In this document: positions 28,343 through 38,260 of the stretch, piece after piece
Layout: every line of letters starts with the position of its first letter
How positions within the stretch are numbered: position 1 is the stretch's first letter
Origin: Hydrogenobaculum sp. Y04AAS1
Lineage (GTDB): Bacteria > Aquificota > Aquificia > Aquificales > Aquificaceae
Assembly (NCBI RefSeq): GCF_000020785.1
Contig: NC_011126.1
Location: forward strand, 744,001 to 808,000
Direction of reading: 5' to 3'
Length of the DNA: 64,000 nt
Notes under the pieces: generated by a model
Told to the model about the DNA's origin: nothing
The model's database searches: none
What the model saw: only the letters and a program-made list of their open reading frames with translations
Program-made: the position numbers and the translations under genes

Positions 28343-29159
28343 TTTTATAAAATAATAAATTAAGCAAGTTTTTCAATGTCTGTTTCATAAGATGTCTATG
28401 TACTACCATGTCTACCATACCTTTTTTTAGTAAAAATTCCGATGTCTGAAAGTCTTCTGGTAGTTGTTGTTTTATGGTTTGTTCTATAACCCTTGCACCT
28501 GCAAATCCTATTATAGCTTTTGGTTCTGCTATGATAACATCTCCTAAAAATGCAAAAGATGCCGACACACCTCCAGTGGTTGGATTTGTTAGTACAGTAA
28601 TAAAAGGTATTCCATTTTTATGCATGATATCCACCGCTATAGAAGTTTTTGCCATCTGCATCAACGATATTACACTCTCTTGCATCCTGGCACCACCAGA
28701 AGTGACTACACTTATATGTGGTTTTTTATCTTGGACTGCTTTTAAAGAAGCCAATTTAAACCTCTCGCCTACTACAGATCCCATGCTTCCACCTATGAAA
28801 CTAAAATCCATAACACTCAAAACAACAGGGTAATCAGATAATTTTCCATCAAACACCGTCATAGCTTCTGACGTATTTGATGTCTCCTTCAAAGTTTTTA
28901 GCCTGTCTTTGTATCTTTTTGTATCTTTAAAAGACAAAAAATCCGTAGGTAGTATGTACTCAAAAAGTACGTTATAGTTGTAATCAAGAAGCATACTTGC
29001 CCATAGGTATGGATTCATTTGATGATGATGACCACACTTGGGGCATACGTAGAAGTTAGTTTCAAGCTCTTGAGCTAAAAGTATATTTTTACACTCTTCA
29101 CACTTTGTCCAAAGGTTTTCCTTCTTTTCTTTTTTTCTAAAAAAATCAAGTATACCCAT
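28335..29159 (-). CDS. accD: acetyl-CoA carboxylase carboxyltransferase subunit beta
   Basis: The 274-residue protein has an N-terminal four-cysteine zinc ribbon (CEEC at 19-22, CPKC near 38-41), then the carboxyltransferase fold with SGGARMQES, TNPTTGGVSASFA and GFAGARVIEQTI. With AccA it transfers carboxyl from biotin to acetyl-CoA for fatty-acid synthesis. It lies 1 nt from panC. Confidence 0.97.
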   Translation of the reverse strand: MGILDFFRKKEKKENLWTKCEECKNILLAQELETNFYVCPKCGHHHQMNPYLWASMLLDYNYNVLFEYILPTDFLSFKDTKRYKDRLKTLKETSNTSEAMTVFDGKLSDYPVVLSVMDFSFIGGSMGSVVGERFKLASLKAVQDKKPHISVVTSGGARMQESVISLMQMAKTSIAVDIMHKNGIPFITVLTNPTTGGVSASFAFLGDVIIAEPKAIIGFAGARVIEQTIKQQLPEDFQTSEFLLKKGMVDMVVHRHLMKQTLKNLLNLLFYKNA

Positions 29160-29160
29160 A

Positions 29161-30000
29161 TCAAATCTCTATATTGTCTATGAGCCTAGTATCTTCTATT
29201 TTCACAGCTATAAGTATTCTATCATACTTACTTGGAGCTGTCTTTTCTTCAAGCGTTTCTTTATCTACTATTTTTATATAATAAACAACATCCACATCAA
29301 GCACAGCTTTAGCGTACTCTATAATCTTATCAGTATCTTTTATGCCGTTTTCAAAAGCTTCTTTGGCTTTTAGTAAAAATTTATATATGGTGTTTGCCCT
29401 TTCCCTTTGTTCTTCGTTCAAATAGGTGTTTCTTGAGCTCATAGCAAGTCCATCTTCTTCTCTTTTTGTAGGAATAGGTACTATTTCTATGTCTAAGTTC
29501 AAATCTTTTACAAGTTTTTGGATGATCTTTAGCTGTTGATAATCTTTTTCTCCAAAAAAAGCTTTATTTGGCTTTACTATATTAAAAAGCTTCGTAACAA
29601 CCGTACACACACCGTCAAAATGCCCAGGTCTAAAAGCACCTTCCAAAACATTTGCTAAAGGCCCTATGTTTATAGTTGTAGAAAAACCCTCTGGATAAAT
29701 TGTATCTACATCAGGTATAAAAACCATATCTACTTTAGCTTCCTCTAAAAGCTTTAAATCCCTTTCTAAGTTTCTTGGATATTTGCTGTAGTCTTCTTTA
29801 GGGCCAAACTGTTTTGGATTTACAAAAATACTAACCACAGTAATATCACACATACTTTTTGAAGCTTTTACCAAAGACATATGCCCTTCATGTAAATATC
29901 CCATAGTAGGCACAAAACCAATCGTTTTAGATTGCTGTTTTCTAATGTTAACAAAAGCCCTAACACATTCTACATCTTTACAAATGTCCATAGTTTTCAT
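29161..30000 (-). CDS. panC: pantothenate synthetase
   Basis: The 279-residue ligase condenses pantoate with beta-alanine. It has VPTMGYLHEGHMSL (HxGH nucleotide site), FVNPKQFG, RPGHFDGV, FGEKDYQQL and SSRNTYL, all canonical. The first ATG (MKTMDICKD) overlaps a TATAATG sequence. The second ATG at 29991 lies about 7 nt beyond that TATAAT and could be the true start of a leaderless message. Confidence 0.96.
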   Translation of the reverse strand: MKTMDICKDVECVRAFVNIRKQQSKTIGFVPTMGYLHEGHMSLVKASKSMCDITVVSIFVNPKQFGPKEDYSKYPRNLERDLKLLEEAKVDMVFIPDVDTIYPEGFSTTINIGPLANVLEGAFRPGHFDGVCTVVTKLFNIVKPNKAFFGEKDYQQLKIIQKLVKDLNLDIEIVPIPTKREEDGLAMSSRNTYLNEEQRERANTIYKFLLKAKEAFENGIKDTDKIIEYAKAVLDVDVVYYIKIVDKETLEEKTAPSKYDRILIAVKIEDTRLIDNIEI

Positions 30001-30012
30001 TATACAATAAAT

Positions 30013-31437
30013 CTAATAAGCCCCTTCTTTTTTGAAGACAACCCTAATTGTTTTAAGTATTATTACTATATCAAACCAAAGTGACCAATTTAACACATAC
30101 CAAGTATCCAGCTTAAGTCTTTCTTCAAAAGAAAGCTCGTTTCTTCCACTTACTTGCCATAAACCTGTAATACCTGGTTTTGTAAGAAGTATATAATCTT
30201 TGTAATCTCCCATATCCTTTTCCTCGGAAGGCAAGTAAGGTCTTGGACCCACCAAACTCATATCCCCTTTTAAAACGTTGAATATTTGAGGAAGCTCGTC
30301 TAAAGAAGTTTTTCGTAAAAACTTACCTATTCTCGTGATTCTTGGATCATGCTTCTTTAACTTTTTAAAAGTTTGCCATTCTAACTGAGCATCTTGATTT
30401 TCCTTTAAAAAATTTTTCAGTATCTCTTGATTATTTACATACATTGTCCTAAACTTTATGCATTTGAATATTTTGCCGTTCTTACCCAATCTTTCTTGTA
30501 CAAAAAACACCGGCCCTTCGCTGTCTATCTTTATCAATATAACAAAGATACTTATAACAAAAAGCAATATAGGAAGCGTAATCAAAGATAGTAAAATATC
30601 AAAAGTCTGTTTTATTATTTGGTTTAATTTTGAATCTAAGTTGTTTGTAATCTTTATTAAAAAAAGCTGCTCTGTAAAAAGATGATACAATTCACTATTT
30701 AAAAGCCCTATACCTTTCAAATCGGGTACTACAAACACCTGCTTAATATATCTATGGGTTGTGTTTACAAGGTGAGCAAGCTCTTCATTACCCAAAGATG
30801 GTATAGAAACGATAGCAGCTTCTATATTCTCTTCTTTTAGCTCTCTTATTTTTTCTATTTTCCCTATTATTGGTATCTTAATGCTTTTTATTTCAACAAA
30901 ACTACTTTTAAAATCATCTAAAAACCCTTTTATTTCATATCCAAGATACCAGTCATCTACAATGCCCTTTGCTACGCTTTTTCCAGAAGACCCAGCCCCT
31001 ATTATAACTATTGGGCTTTTCCAAATATCAAGATAGTTTAGTATCTTTTTTCCTACATACCTTAAAATAGATATAGTAAAAATAGCGTAAAAACAAAGAA
31101 GTATCAAGGTAAGCCTAGACATTTCTAAAGAGATTTTACTAAGAGATAGCACCGCAAAGGCAAAAACACCCGATAAAAAAACAGCTTTTAGCATCTCTTT
31201 TACCTCATACCAAAAAGAATATCTTCTAGTATAAAGCTTTTGATACCATAAAAAAAATATAAATACAAGAGGCATCCACCAAAAAGATAAAAAATGCTCA
31301 AAACTAAATGAAAAAACAACATTTTTTATAAATAGCTTTCCCAATATTTTTCTTGTTATATAAGCTAAAAAAAGCGCAATATAAAAAGCCAAAACGTCTA
31401 TTAATATAAGCAAAAAGATTCTTAAGAACCTTCTCAT
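30013..31437 (-). CDS. undecaprenyl-phosphate sugar phosphotransferase (WbaP/exopolysaccharide initiating type)
   Basis: The 474-residue polyprenyl-phosphate sugar-1-phosphate transferase has four to five N-terminal membrane helices (about 5-115), a CoA-binding-like Rossmann segment with IVIIGAGSSGKSVAKGI, another membrane helix (about 275-300) and the catalytic domain with KFRTM, RITRIGKFLRKTSLDELPQ and GPRPYLPSEE. It starts O-antigen or exopolysaccharide synthesis at the inner membrane. The manC gene two places upstream supports this role. Confidence 0.92.
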   Translation of the reverse strand: MRRFLRIFLLILIDVLAFYIALFLAYITRKILGKLFIKNVVFSFSFEHFLSFWWMPLVFIFFLWYQKLYTRRYSFWYEVKEMLKAVFLSGVFAFAVLSLSKISLEMSRLTLILLCFYAIFTISILRYVGKKILNYLDIWKSPIVIIGAGSSGKSVAKGIVDDWYLGYEIKGFLDDFKSSFVEIKSIKIPIIGKIEKIRELKEENIEAAIVSIPSLGNEELAHLVNTTHRYIKQVFVVPDLKGIGLLNSELYHLFTEQLFLIKITNNLDSKLNQIIKQTFDILLSLITLPILLFVISIFVILIKIDSEGPVFFVQERLGKNGKIFKCIKFRTMYVNNQEILKNFLKENQDAQLEWQTFKKLKKHDPRITRIGKFLRKTSLDELPQIFNVLKGDMSLVGPRPYLPSEEKDMGDYKDYILLTKPGITGLWQVSGRNELSFEERLKLDTWYVLNWSLWFDIVIILKTIRVVFKKEGAY

Positions 31438-32951
31438 TAGAGTAAAATACCGCTGGTGTTGGGCCTAAATTGAAGAGCTAAGCTTACATGCTCTGGTTTT
31501 ATGTATTCTGAATTATTCATATCTGCTATAGTCCTAGATACCTTTAAAAGTCTTGCATAAGATCTTCCGGTAAGGTTTAAGTTTGTTATGGCGGCACTTA
31601 AAACTTTCTTTGCAGGCTCGTCCAGTATACAATACATATCTATCTCTTCTTCGGTCATTTCTGAGTTAAACTTTGTTTTTGAATTCTTAAACCGCCTTGT
31701 CATAATATCAAAAGCCCTTAAAACCATATCTTTTAAATCTTTAGAAGATGTTTCTTTCTTTCGGTTTATAAGTTCATGCTCTTTTAGAGCTTCTACGCTT
31801 ACAAACAAATCTATCCTATCCAACAAAGGACCAGATATCTTGGACTGATATTGTTTTATTTGGTTCGATGTACATTTGCAAGCTTTTAAATTGCTCTTGT
31901 GATATCCACAAGGACATGGGTTCATAGCCCCCACCAAAAGAAGAGAAGCGGGAAATTTTATACTACCATATACCCTAGATATAGTAACCTCCTTGTCTTC
32001 TAGGGGTTGTCTTAGTGCTTCTAAAACTTTCCTATTAAACTCAGGCATCTCATCCAAAAACAATACACCTTTGTGAGCTAAAGATACTGCACCTGGTTTC
32101 GGAGTGCTGCCCCCACCTATTAAAGATGCTTCAGATGCGCTTGCATGTGGTGACGCAAAGGGTCTTTGTTTTATAAGTGAGTTTTTTAAAAGTCCTGCTA
32201 CACTGTATATTTTTGATACTTCTAAAGATTCCTCTTCATCCAAGGGTGGCATAATACCTGGAAGTCTTTTTGCTAGCATAGATTTTCCGCTGCCGGGTGG
32301 TCCTATTAAAAGCATGTTGTGAAAACCAGCCGCCGCTATAGCACAAGCTTTTTTTGCCATACTCTGACCTATTATATCAATCATATCAAGATAATCTTCT
32401 TCTTTTACTTCTTGTTTATGTTTTATAGGGCTTATAGTTATGTCTTGGTTTATGAAGTTCACTAGCTCTACAATATCTTTTGGAGAATATACTTTTATAT
32501 CTTCTAAAAAAGAAATCTCTTGAGCGTTTTCTATAGGTACCACTATGTTTTTTATACCTATTTCTTTGAGGGCCAATGCCATAGGAAGTACACCGTTTAT
32601 TGGTTTTATAACCCCATCCAAAGAAAGCTCCCCTAAAAAAGCATAATTTTTCACATTTTCTCTATTTACCAAATCAAGATAACTAAGAATGCCAATCGCT
32701 ATTGGAAGATCGTAAAATGTACCTTGTTTTTTTAGATTAGAAGGCGATAAATTTATCGTTATTCTTTTTGGTGGAAAACCAAAACCTTTGTTTATTAGAC
32801 TTGATCTTACCCTTTCCTTTGATTCTTTTATGGCAACATCGGGTAATCCTACTATGTTAAAGCTCGGTAACCCGTTTGATACGTCTATTTCTACTGTTAC
32901 CTTTATTCCCTCTATACCAAGAAGTCCACCGCTAATTATCTCAAAAAACAT
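31437..32951 (-). CDS. comM: YifB/ComM family Mg-chelatase-like AAA ATPase
   Basis: The 504-residue protein has an N-terminal S5-like/Lon-protease-like fold (INLSPSNLKKQGTFYDLPIAIG), Walker A GPPGSGKSMLAKRLPG, sensor motifs FLDEMPEF and NPCPCGYH, and a C-terminal winged region with LTGRSYARLLKV. ComM-like helicases aid integration of incoming DNA in natural transformation. The stop and the wbaP-like start share one base, and it overlaps manC by 11 nt. Confidence 0.92.
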   Translation of the reverse strand: MFFEIISGGLLGIEGIKVTVEIDVSNGLPSFNIVGLPDVAIKESKERVRSSLINKGFGFPPKRITINLSPSNLKKQGTFYDLPIAIGILSYLDLVNRENVKNYAFLGELSLDGVIKPINGVLPMALALKEIGIKNIVVPIENAQEISFLEDIKVYSPKDIVELVNFINQDITISPIKHKQEVKEEDYLDMIDIIGQSMAKKACAIAAAGFHNMLLIGPPGSGKSMLAKRLPGIMPPLDEEESLEVSKIYSVAGLLKNSLIKQRPFASPHASASEASLIGGGSTPKPGAVSLAHKGVLFLDEMPEFNRKVLEALRQPLEDKEVTISRVYGSIKFPASLLLVGAMNPCPCGYHKSNLKACKCTSNQIKQYQSKISGPLLDRIDLFVSVEALKEHELINRKKETSSKDLKDMVLRAFDIMTRRFKNSKTKFNSEMTEEEIDMYCILDEPAKKVLSAAITNLNLTGRSYARLLKVSRTIADMNNSEYIKPEHVSLALQFRPNTSGILL

Positions 32952-34290
32952 CTTCCCTTATAGTATCGGTTTCTTCCAAATATTCACCGCTTTGCACCTC
33001 TAACATTTCAAGGTCTATGATACCAGGATTTTCAATATAATGCCATGTAGACTTGGGCACAAAAAAACTTTCGTTTTCATGAAAAAAATATTCTTTATCG
33101 GCTATAAGGACTTTGGCTGTACCTCTTAAGACGATCCAGTGCTCTGTTCTATGATGGTGCATTTGCTTAGATATATGTTTTTTTGGTTTTAACAAAAGCT
33201 TTCTTATCTTGAAATTTTTTCCCTCTTCTAAAAGCACATAATACCCATAAGGCTTATAAGATATTAAAGATTCTTCCGCTCTTTTATCGTTTTTAGCTTT
33301 TAGTATATCAACAATTTTTTTAACATCTTGAGAGTTATTTTTGTCAACTATCAACGTAGCGTCTTCCGTGTCAACTATTATTAAGTTTTTTAGTCCCAAA
33401 GCACCTACCAATCTTTTATTCGATATTATGAGGTTGTTATCAGAGTTTATACTTATATAGTTTTCCCCTAAAATAGCGTTGTTGTTTTCATCTTTTTTTA
33501 ACTCTTCATAAACAGAAAGCCACGAACCAACATCAGACCATTTTATATCAAGCTTTGCACATGCACCTTTTTGAGTGTGCTCCATAATTGCATAATCAAA
33601 CGATAAGGCTTTTGCTTTTTTAAAGCTTTCTAGGTCCCCTTTTGTGGATATATCATAAAGGGTGCTATCTATTTTTTTAAACTCGTTTATCAGTAGCTCT
33701 TTGCTTGCAAAAAACATCCCGCTGTTCCAAAGATATTTGCCAGAATTTATATATTCTTGGGCTAACTCTTTACTTGGTTTTTCTACAAATTTTTCTATCT
33801 TATATATATTGTTTTCTTTTGAAAGCGTATCTCCTAATTTTATATATCCATATCCAGTTTCTGGGTACGTTGGGCTTATACCAAAGGTTATTATATGAGT
33901 TTTTGTATATGTATAAGTGTTTTTTATATATTCTTGAAAACGCTCTTTATTTTCAATTCTATGGTCTGATGGTATTATAAGTAAACTATCGTTATCTTTT
34001 GTATGATAGGTGGCTAAAGCTATAGCAGGGGCTGTGTTTTTTGCAGCTGGCTCTGTAATTATATTTGCTTTTATGTTTATCTCTTTCAAATGGTTTTCCA
34101 CTATCCAATAATACCTATCAGAGGTTACTATAAGTATCTCTTTTGCTATGTCTTTTACTCTTAAAACAGCCTCTTGGAACAAAGAATACTCTGAGAAAAG
34201 CCTCAAAAATTGCTTTGGATAGTTGGACCTGGATAAGGGCCAGAGCCTAGTACCAGAGCCCCCGCACAGTATGACAGCTGTAATATCCAT
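32941..34290 (-). CDS. manC: mannose-1-phosphate guanylyltransferase/mannose-6-phosphate isomerase
   Basis: The 449-residue bifunctional type II enzyme has an N-terminal nucleotidyltransferase with CGGSGTRLWPLSR, PKQFL, EKPSKE and WNSGMFF, followed by a cupin-like isomerase domain with HHHRTEHWIVL and FVPKSTWHYIENPG. It supplies GDP-mannose for surface polysaccharides, fitting the nearby sugar phosphotransferase. It lies 9 nt after bpsA, and the ATG has no clear ribosome binding site. Confidence 0.95.
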   Translation of the reverse strand: MDITAVILCGGSGTRLWPLSRSNYPKQFLRLFSEYSLFQEAVLRVKDIAKEILIVTSDRYYWIVENHLKEINIKANIITEPAAKNTAPAIALATYHTKDNDSLLIIPSDHRIENKERFQEYIKNTYTYTKTHIITFGISPTYPETGYGYIKLGDTLSKENNIYKIEKFVEKPSKELAQEYINSGKYLWNSGMFFASKELLINEFKKIDSTLYDISTKGDLESFKKAKALSFDYAIMEHTQKGACAKLDIKWSDVGSWLSVYEELKKDENNNAILGENYISINSDNNLIISNKRLVGALGLKNLIIVDTEDATLIVDKNNSQDVKKIVDILKAKNDKRAEESLISYKPYGYYVLLEEGKNFKIRKLLLKPKKHISKQMHHHRTEHWIVLRGTAKVLIADKEYFFHENESFFVPKSTWHYIENPGIIDLEMLEVQSGEYLEETDTIREDVF

Positions 34291-34299
34291 ACTATTTAT

Positions 34300-35376
34300 T
34301 TACGTAGTGGATCCTTCTTCATCTAAGTATAAGTCTTCATCGGATATAACACCGTTCCATCTTGAAAAACCAGGAAGTGCCTCTATTCTATACCAAGCGG
34401 AGCGATACCATATGCCTTCCGGGTCTTTTTTTACCGGTGCCAATTCGTAAGCTTTTGTATCTTTATGATAATCCCACGTAATATAGTTGTTAAAATCTTG
34501 AATTATATCCGTTATCGCCACCCCTATTTCTCCAGTAAGTATTTTTTGAAATTCTCTCCATCTGTATATAGAAGAGTCCCTTAGCGTCAGTCCAAAATAA
34601 CCCACAGCTCCCTCATCTTTTAAAAGCGAAATACCTCTTTTTATAAAAGCGCTAAAGGCCGCTATCGTTTCTGGTGGATCTGTGATAAATACGTCAAATT
34701 TACCAAGCATTTCCTCTGGAAGAGGCTTTCTCAAGTCCCATACAAACGCTTTTGCATTTTTTATGCCATGCCTTTCAAATATCTCGTTGTCAAAATCTAT
34801 AGAGCGCTTATCTATATCTATTATAGTAACAGAGTTTGCCTTTCTTGACAGAGCTATCGCCAATCCTGTCAAATCATCCTCTGCTCCCATCACAACTATA
34901 TCTTTACCCTGCAAATCCCCTCTTGAATCTATAAACAGCACTCTACTAACTGTAGTTTCTGGGGTTACTGAACCTTGGTCATAGTCCTGTATAGCCTTTG
35001 GTCTATTCTTTGTCTCTTGTAAAAATGCTCTATAAAGTTCTATATCTAAATAAAATGGTATACCTCTACCTTCACAAGCCTGACATTTATGTTCTTTTCT
35101 TGGATGTATATTATATTCTTTGATAAGATCATACCCTTTTTGAGTAAGCCTCACATCTTGATTTTGGTCCACAAACACATACCCTTCTTCTAAAAGCGTG
35201 TTTACAATGCCTGCGGCTGCTGGTACCGGTAAATCTGCATAATCTACTATGCTCCAAAAGTTTCCCGTTATCAAAAGCCCAGACAACACCATTTCTATAT
35301 TTTTCTTATACAACTTTACTCCACCTTTCTCTTTGGCTTTCTCTGCCAATTCTACAAGCTTGTTTGCAGTACTCAA
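34300..35376 (-). CDS. bpsA: branched-chain polyamine synthase (N4-bis(aminopropyl)spermidine synthase)
   Basis: The 358-residue protein has an N-terminal winged-helix-like domain (about 1-95), a cysteine pair (CQACEG), then an aminopropyltransferase fold with GAEDDLTGLAIAL and DPPET, the motifs of the BpsA family of thermophiles. It adds aminopropyl groups to spermidine, giving branched polyamines thought to protect nucleic acids in heat. A TTG start is preceded by AGGAGGTGA with about 5 nt spacing. Confidence 0.88.
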   Translation of the reverse strand: MSTANKLVELAEKAKEKGGVKLYKKNIEMVLSGLLITGNFWSIVDYADLPVPAAAGIVNTLLEEGYVFVDQNQDVRLTQKGYDLIKEYNIHPRKEHKCQACEGRGIPFYLDIELYRAFLQETKNRPKAIQDYDQGSVTPETTVSRVLFIDSRGDLQGKDIVVMGAEDDLTGLAIALSRKANSVTIIDIDKRSIDFDNEIFERHGIKNAKAFVWDLRKPLPEEMLGKFDVFITDPPETIAAFSAFIKRGISLLKDEGAVGYFGLTLRDSSIYRWREFQKILTGEIGVAITDIIQDFNNYITWDYHKDTKAYELAPVKKDPEGIWYRSAWYRIEALPGFSRWNGVISDEDLYLDEEGSTT

Positions 35377-35404
35377 AACATCACCTCCTTAAATTGGTGG
35401 TGAT

Positions 35405-35410
35405 ATTATA
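35405..35410 (-). promoter_or_regulatory. -10 box for bpsA
   Basis: TATAAT on the minus strand, about 28 nt before the TTG start. This allows a short leader with the AGGAGGTGA site. No clear -35 box. It could drive the whole directon down to flgL. Confidence 0.45.
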
Positions 35411-35470
35411 CCACAATTCGAGCTATTATGCTTAAGTATAAATTTAAGCGTTTATTTTATAGCTAATAAT

Positions 35471-35647
35471 TCAACATAGTACGCAGTTATACCATTCGTC
35501 AAAACTGTAAAATTGTTTTAAATTCTCAGACATGCCTCTTAACATGTTAAAAATCTTATCTCTGTTTTGAACAGGCATATTCATTTTGTCAAACCCATCT
35601 GGCAATCTATGTTGTAAAAATGATGAGGTGCAAGCTAGATTTTCATA
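35471..35647 (-). pseudogene. unrecognised coding remnant or small gene
   Basis: A minus-strand frame is open between stops for about 58 codons in the otherwise unannotated 331-nt gap. It is protein-like (HRLPDGFDKMNMPVQNRDKI, then FYSFDEWYNCVLC at the end) rather than AT-rich filler. The first in-frame ATG is at 35584 (38 codons). An upstream in-frame stop suggests the 3' end of a broken gene. The family is not recognised. Confidence 0.35.
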
Positions 35648-35671
35648 TTAACTAAGTTAAAATATAAATCA

Positions 35672-35699
35672 TTGATATAAACATTTATTTTTTTATAAT
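35672..35699 (+). promoter_or_regulatory. uvrB promoter, leaderless type
   Basis: TTGATA (35672-35677), 16-nt spacer, TATAAT (35694-35699), then 8 nt to the ATG at 35708. No Shine-Dalgarno site. Confidence 0.65.
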
Positions 35700-35707
35700 T
35701 TTTATGT

Positions 35708-37693
35708 ATGAGTTTTTTCCAATTAAAAAAACATTTAAAACCAGCCGGAGACCAGCCAAAAGCTATTGATAAGCTGTTATCCAATTTTGAAGCCGGCGCA
35801 AAAGCCCAAGTGCTTCTTGGTGCTACAGGTACTGGTAAAACTTTCACCATAGCAAACATTATAGCCAAATACAAAAAACCAACACTTGTATTGGCCCACA
35901 ATAAAACGTTGGCAGCACAGCTTTACAGAGAGTTCAAAGAACTTTTTCCAAACAACGCTGTAGAGTATTTTATATCTTACTATGATTACTATCAACCTGA
36001 GGCTTATATACCAGAAAAAGACCTTTACATAGAAAAAGATTCTTCCATAAACGACATACTTGATAAATACCGTCACAGCGCCACAAAATCTGTAATCGAA
36101 AGAGCCGATACGATAGTGGTAGCCTCGGTATCCTGTATATACGGCCTTGGTTCTCCAGAACATTATGTAAATATGCGTATTCAGCTTTTAAAAGGACAAA
36201 AACTAGATCCTTTAAAATTATCACGTCAATTGGTAGAGATAGGCTATGAGAGAAACGATTTCTCTTTCAAAAGAGGAACTTTCTCTGTAAGAGGTGGGGA
36301 TTCCATCGAAATAGTGCCTTCTCATGCTGATGACATTGTTATACGCATAGAGTTTTGGGACAATGAAATAGATTCAATAAAAGAGCTCGATTTACTAAAT
36401 AGACATGTTATAAGAGAAATAGATTATACTGTTTTATTTCCAGCCACACACTATGTAGCCCCAAAACCAGCCCTTATGGAAGCTATAGAAAAGATAGAAA
36501 AAGACTTAAAAGCAAGAGTTGAATACTTTAAATCTCAAGGCAAAGAAATAGAGGCTCAAAGACTATGGCAAAGGACTATGTACGATATAGAGATGATAAA
36601 AGAAATTGGCCATTGCAAAGGTATAGAAAATTATTCTAGATATTTTGACGGCAGAAAAGAAGGGGAGCCTCCTTTTACACTGCTCGATTATATGCCAGAG
36701 GACTTTTTACTCATAGTGGATGAATCTCATGTCACCATACCGCAAGTAAGAGGTATGTACAACGGAGACATATCCAGAAAACAAAAGTTAGTGGACTATG
36801 GATGGAGATTACCCGCCGCTCTAGACAACAGGCCCCTTAAGTTTGATGAGTTTTTAAGAAAAATCAATAAAGTTATATTTGTATCAGCTACACCAGGAGA
36901 TTGGGAAATAGAGTTTTCAAAAGGAGTCATAGTAGAGCAAATAGTAAGACCCACCGGTCTTTTGGATCCAGAGATAGAAGTAAGACCAACTACAAATCAG
37001 TTGGAAGATTTGATAAAAGAGATTTTAAAAGTAAAAGCCAGAAACGAGAGAGCTATAGTTTTAACCACCACAAAAAGATTATCAGAAGATGTAGCGAATT
37101 ATCTCATAGAAAGGCGGATAAAAGCAAGATATCTTCACTCTGATTTAGATGCTATAGAAAGGGCAAAGGCTATAAAAGAGCTCAGAGAAGGCTCAATAGA
37201 CGTTATTGTTGGTGTGAACTTGCTAAGAGAAGGTATAGATATGCCTGAAGTTTCTTTGGTGGCTATATTAGAAGCTGATAAAGAAGGGTTTTTAAGAAGC
37301 ACCACTTCACTTATACAAACTATAGGAAGGGTGGCAAGAAACATAAATGGCAAAGCTATGCTTTACGCTGACCGCATCACAGAATCTATGAAAAAAGCCA
37401 TAGATGAAACAAACAGAAGAAGAGAAATACAAAAACGCTACAACGAAGAGCACGGCATAATACCAAAATCCATTGTAAAACCTGTTAAAGAGCTTTTAAG
37501 CATAGAAGACTTAGACTATGTGAAAGTACCAGATTCTATACCAAAAGATATTAAGACAGAAAAGGACTTGGTAGAACGTTTAAATAAACTTGAGAAGATG
37601 ATGTGGGAAGCTTCTAAAAAATGGGAATTTGAAAAGGCTGCAAAAATAAGAGATGAGATAAACGAACTTAAAAAAGTGGCTGGCTTGTTTTAG
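35708..37693 (+). CDS. uvrB: excinuclease ABC subunit B
   Basis: The 661-residue nucleotide-excision-repair helicase has Walker [15 protein letters not shown]-like DESH, the beta-hairpin [12 protein letters not shown], helicase motifs [10 protein letters not shown] and [23 protein letters not shown], and the C-terminal UVR motif [23 protein letters not shown] in degenerate form. It forms the UvrAB damage-recognition complex and then UvrBC. kdsC starts 6 nt downstream. Confidence 0.98.
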   Translation: MSFFQLKKHLKPAGDQPKAIDKLLSNFEAGAKAQVLLGATGTGKTFTIANIIAKYKKPTLVLAHNKTLAAQLYREFKELFPNNAVEYFISYYDYYQPEAYIPEKDLYIEKDSSINDILDKYRHSATKSVIERADTIVVASVSCIYGLGSPEHYVNMRIQLLKGQKLDPLKLSRQLVEIGYERNDFSFKRGTFSVRGGDSIEIVPSHADDIVIRIEFWDNEIDSIKELDLLNRHVIREIDYTVLFPATHYVAPKPALMEAIEKIEKDLKARVEYFKSQGKEIEAQRLWQRTMYDIEMIKEIGHCKGIENYSRYFDGRKEGEPPFTLLDYMPEDFLLIVDESHVTIPQVRGMYNGDISRKQKLVDYGWRLPAALDNRPLKFDEFLRKINKVIFVSATPGDWEIEFSKGVIVEQIVRPTGLLDPEIEVRPTTNQLEDLIKEILKVKARNERAIVLTTTKRLSEDVANYLIERRIKARYLHSDLDAIERAKAIKELREGSIDVIVGVNLLREGIDMPEVSLVAILEADKEGFLRSTTSLIQTIGRVARNINGKAMLYADRITESMKKAIDETNRRREIQKRYNEEHGIIPKSIVKPVKELLSIEDLDYVKVPDSIPKDIKTEKDLVERLNKLEKMMWEASKKWEFEKAAKIRDEINELKKVAGLF

Positions 37694-37699
37694 GCTTTT

Positions 37700-38200
37700 A
37701 TGAATATAAAACTGTTTTTGTCTGATATAGACGGAGTTTTAACGGATGGAAAGCTTTACTACACAAAAAATGGAGAGGAGATAAAGGCTTTTAACGTATT
37801 GGACGGACTTGGCATAAAACTTCTTCAAAGCGCAAACATAAAATTTGGTGTCATATCTGGAAGGCATTCTGAAGCATTGATAAACAGGTTAAAAGAGTTA
37901 AAGATAGACATAATATACACTGGAAATCACAACAAGCTTGATATTTACAACAAGATAAAAAAAGATTTTGCTTTAAAAGATGAAGAAATTTGTTATATGG
38001 GAGACGATGTAGTAGATATTCCCATTTTAAAAAGAGTAGGTTTAAGCTTTGCCCCCTCAAACGCCCATGATTACGTAAAAGGCTTTTGTAAATATATAAC
38101 AAAAAGACAAGGTGGCGATGGTGCTTTGCGAGAAGCCATAGAGCATGTTCTTGAGCTAACCGGACAGCTAACTAACATACTAGAATCTTTTGATGTTTAA
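37700..38200 (+). CDS. kdsC: 3-deoxy-D-manno-octulosonate 8-phosphate phosphatase
   Basis: The 166-residue HAD phosphatase has [30 protein letters not shown] and [10 protein letters not shown], typical of KdsC tetramers. It dephosphorylates KDO-8-P on the path to KDO for lipopolysaccharide. It is 6 nt after uvrB, an apparently unrelated co-transcription. The C-terminal [12 protein letters not shown] tail is family-like. Confidence 0.95.
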   Translation: MNIKLFLSDIDGVLTDGKLYYTKNGEEIKAFNVLDGLGIKLLQSANIKFGVISGRHSEALINRLKELKIDIIYTGNHNKLDIYNKIKKDFALKDEEICYMGDDVVDIPILKRVGLSFAPSNAHDYVKGFCKYITKRQGGDGALREAIEHVLELTGQLTNILESFDV

Positions 38201-38260
38201 TTTCTTATTTTAATAAAATTTTAATTTTTATGTTATATAATCAAGGTGAGAGGAGGGTTT

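Noticed and set aside
35635-35901. Minus-strand open frame across the uvrB start
   Set aside because: Most of it is the antisense of uvrB, with no protein features of its own.
38246-38260. GTG start for the 2-hydroxyacid dehydrogenase
   Set aside because: It would place the AGGAGG inside the coding sequence. ATG 38261 follows that site.
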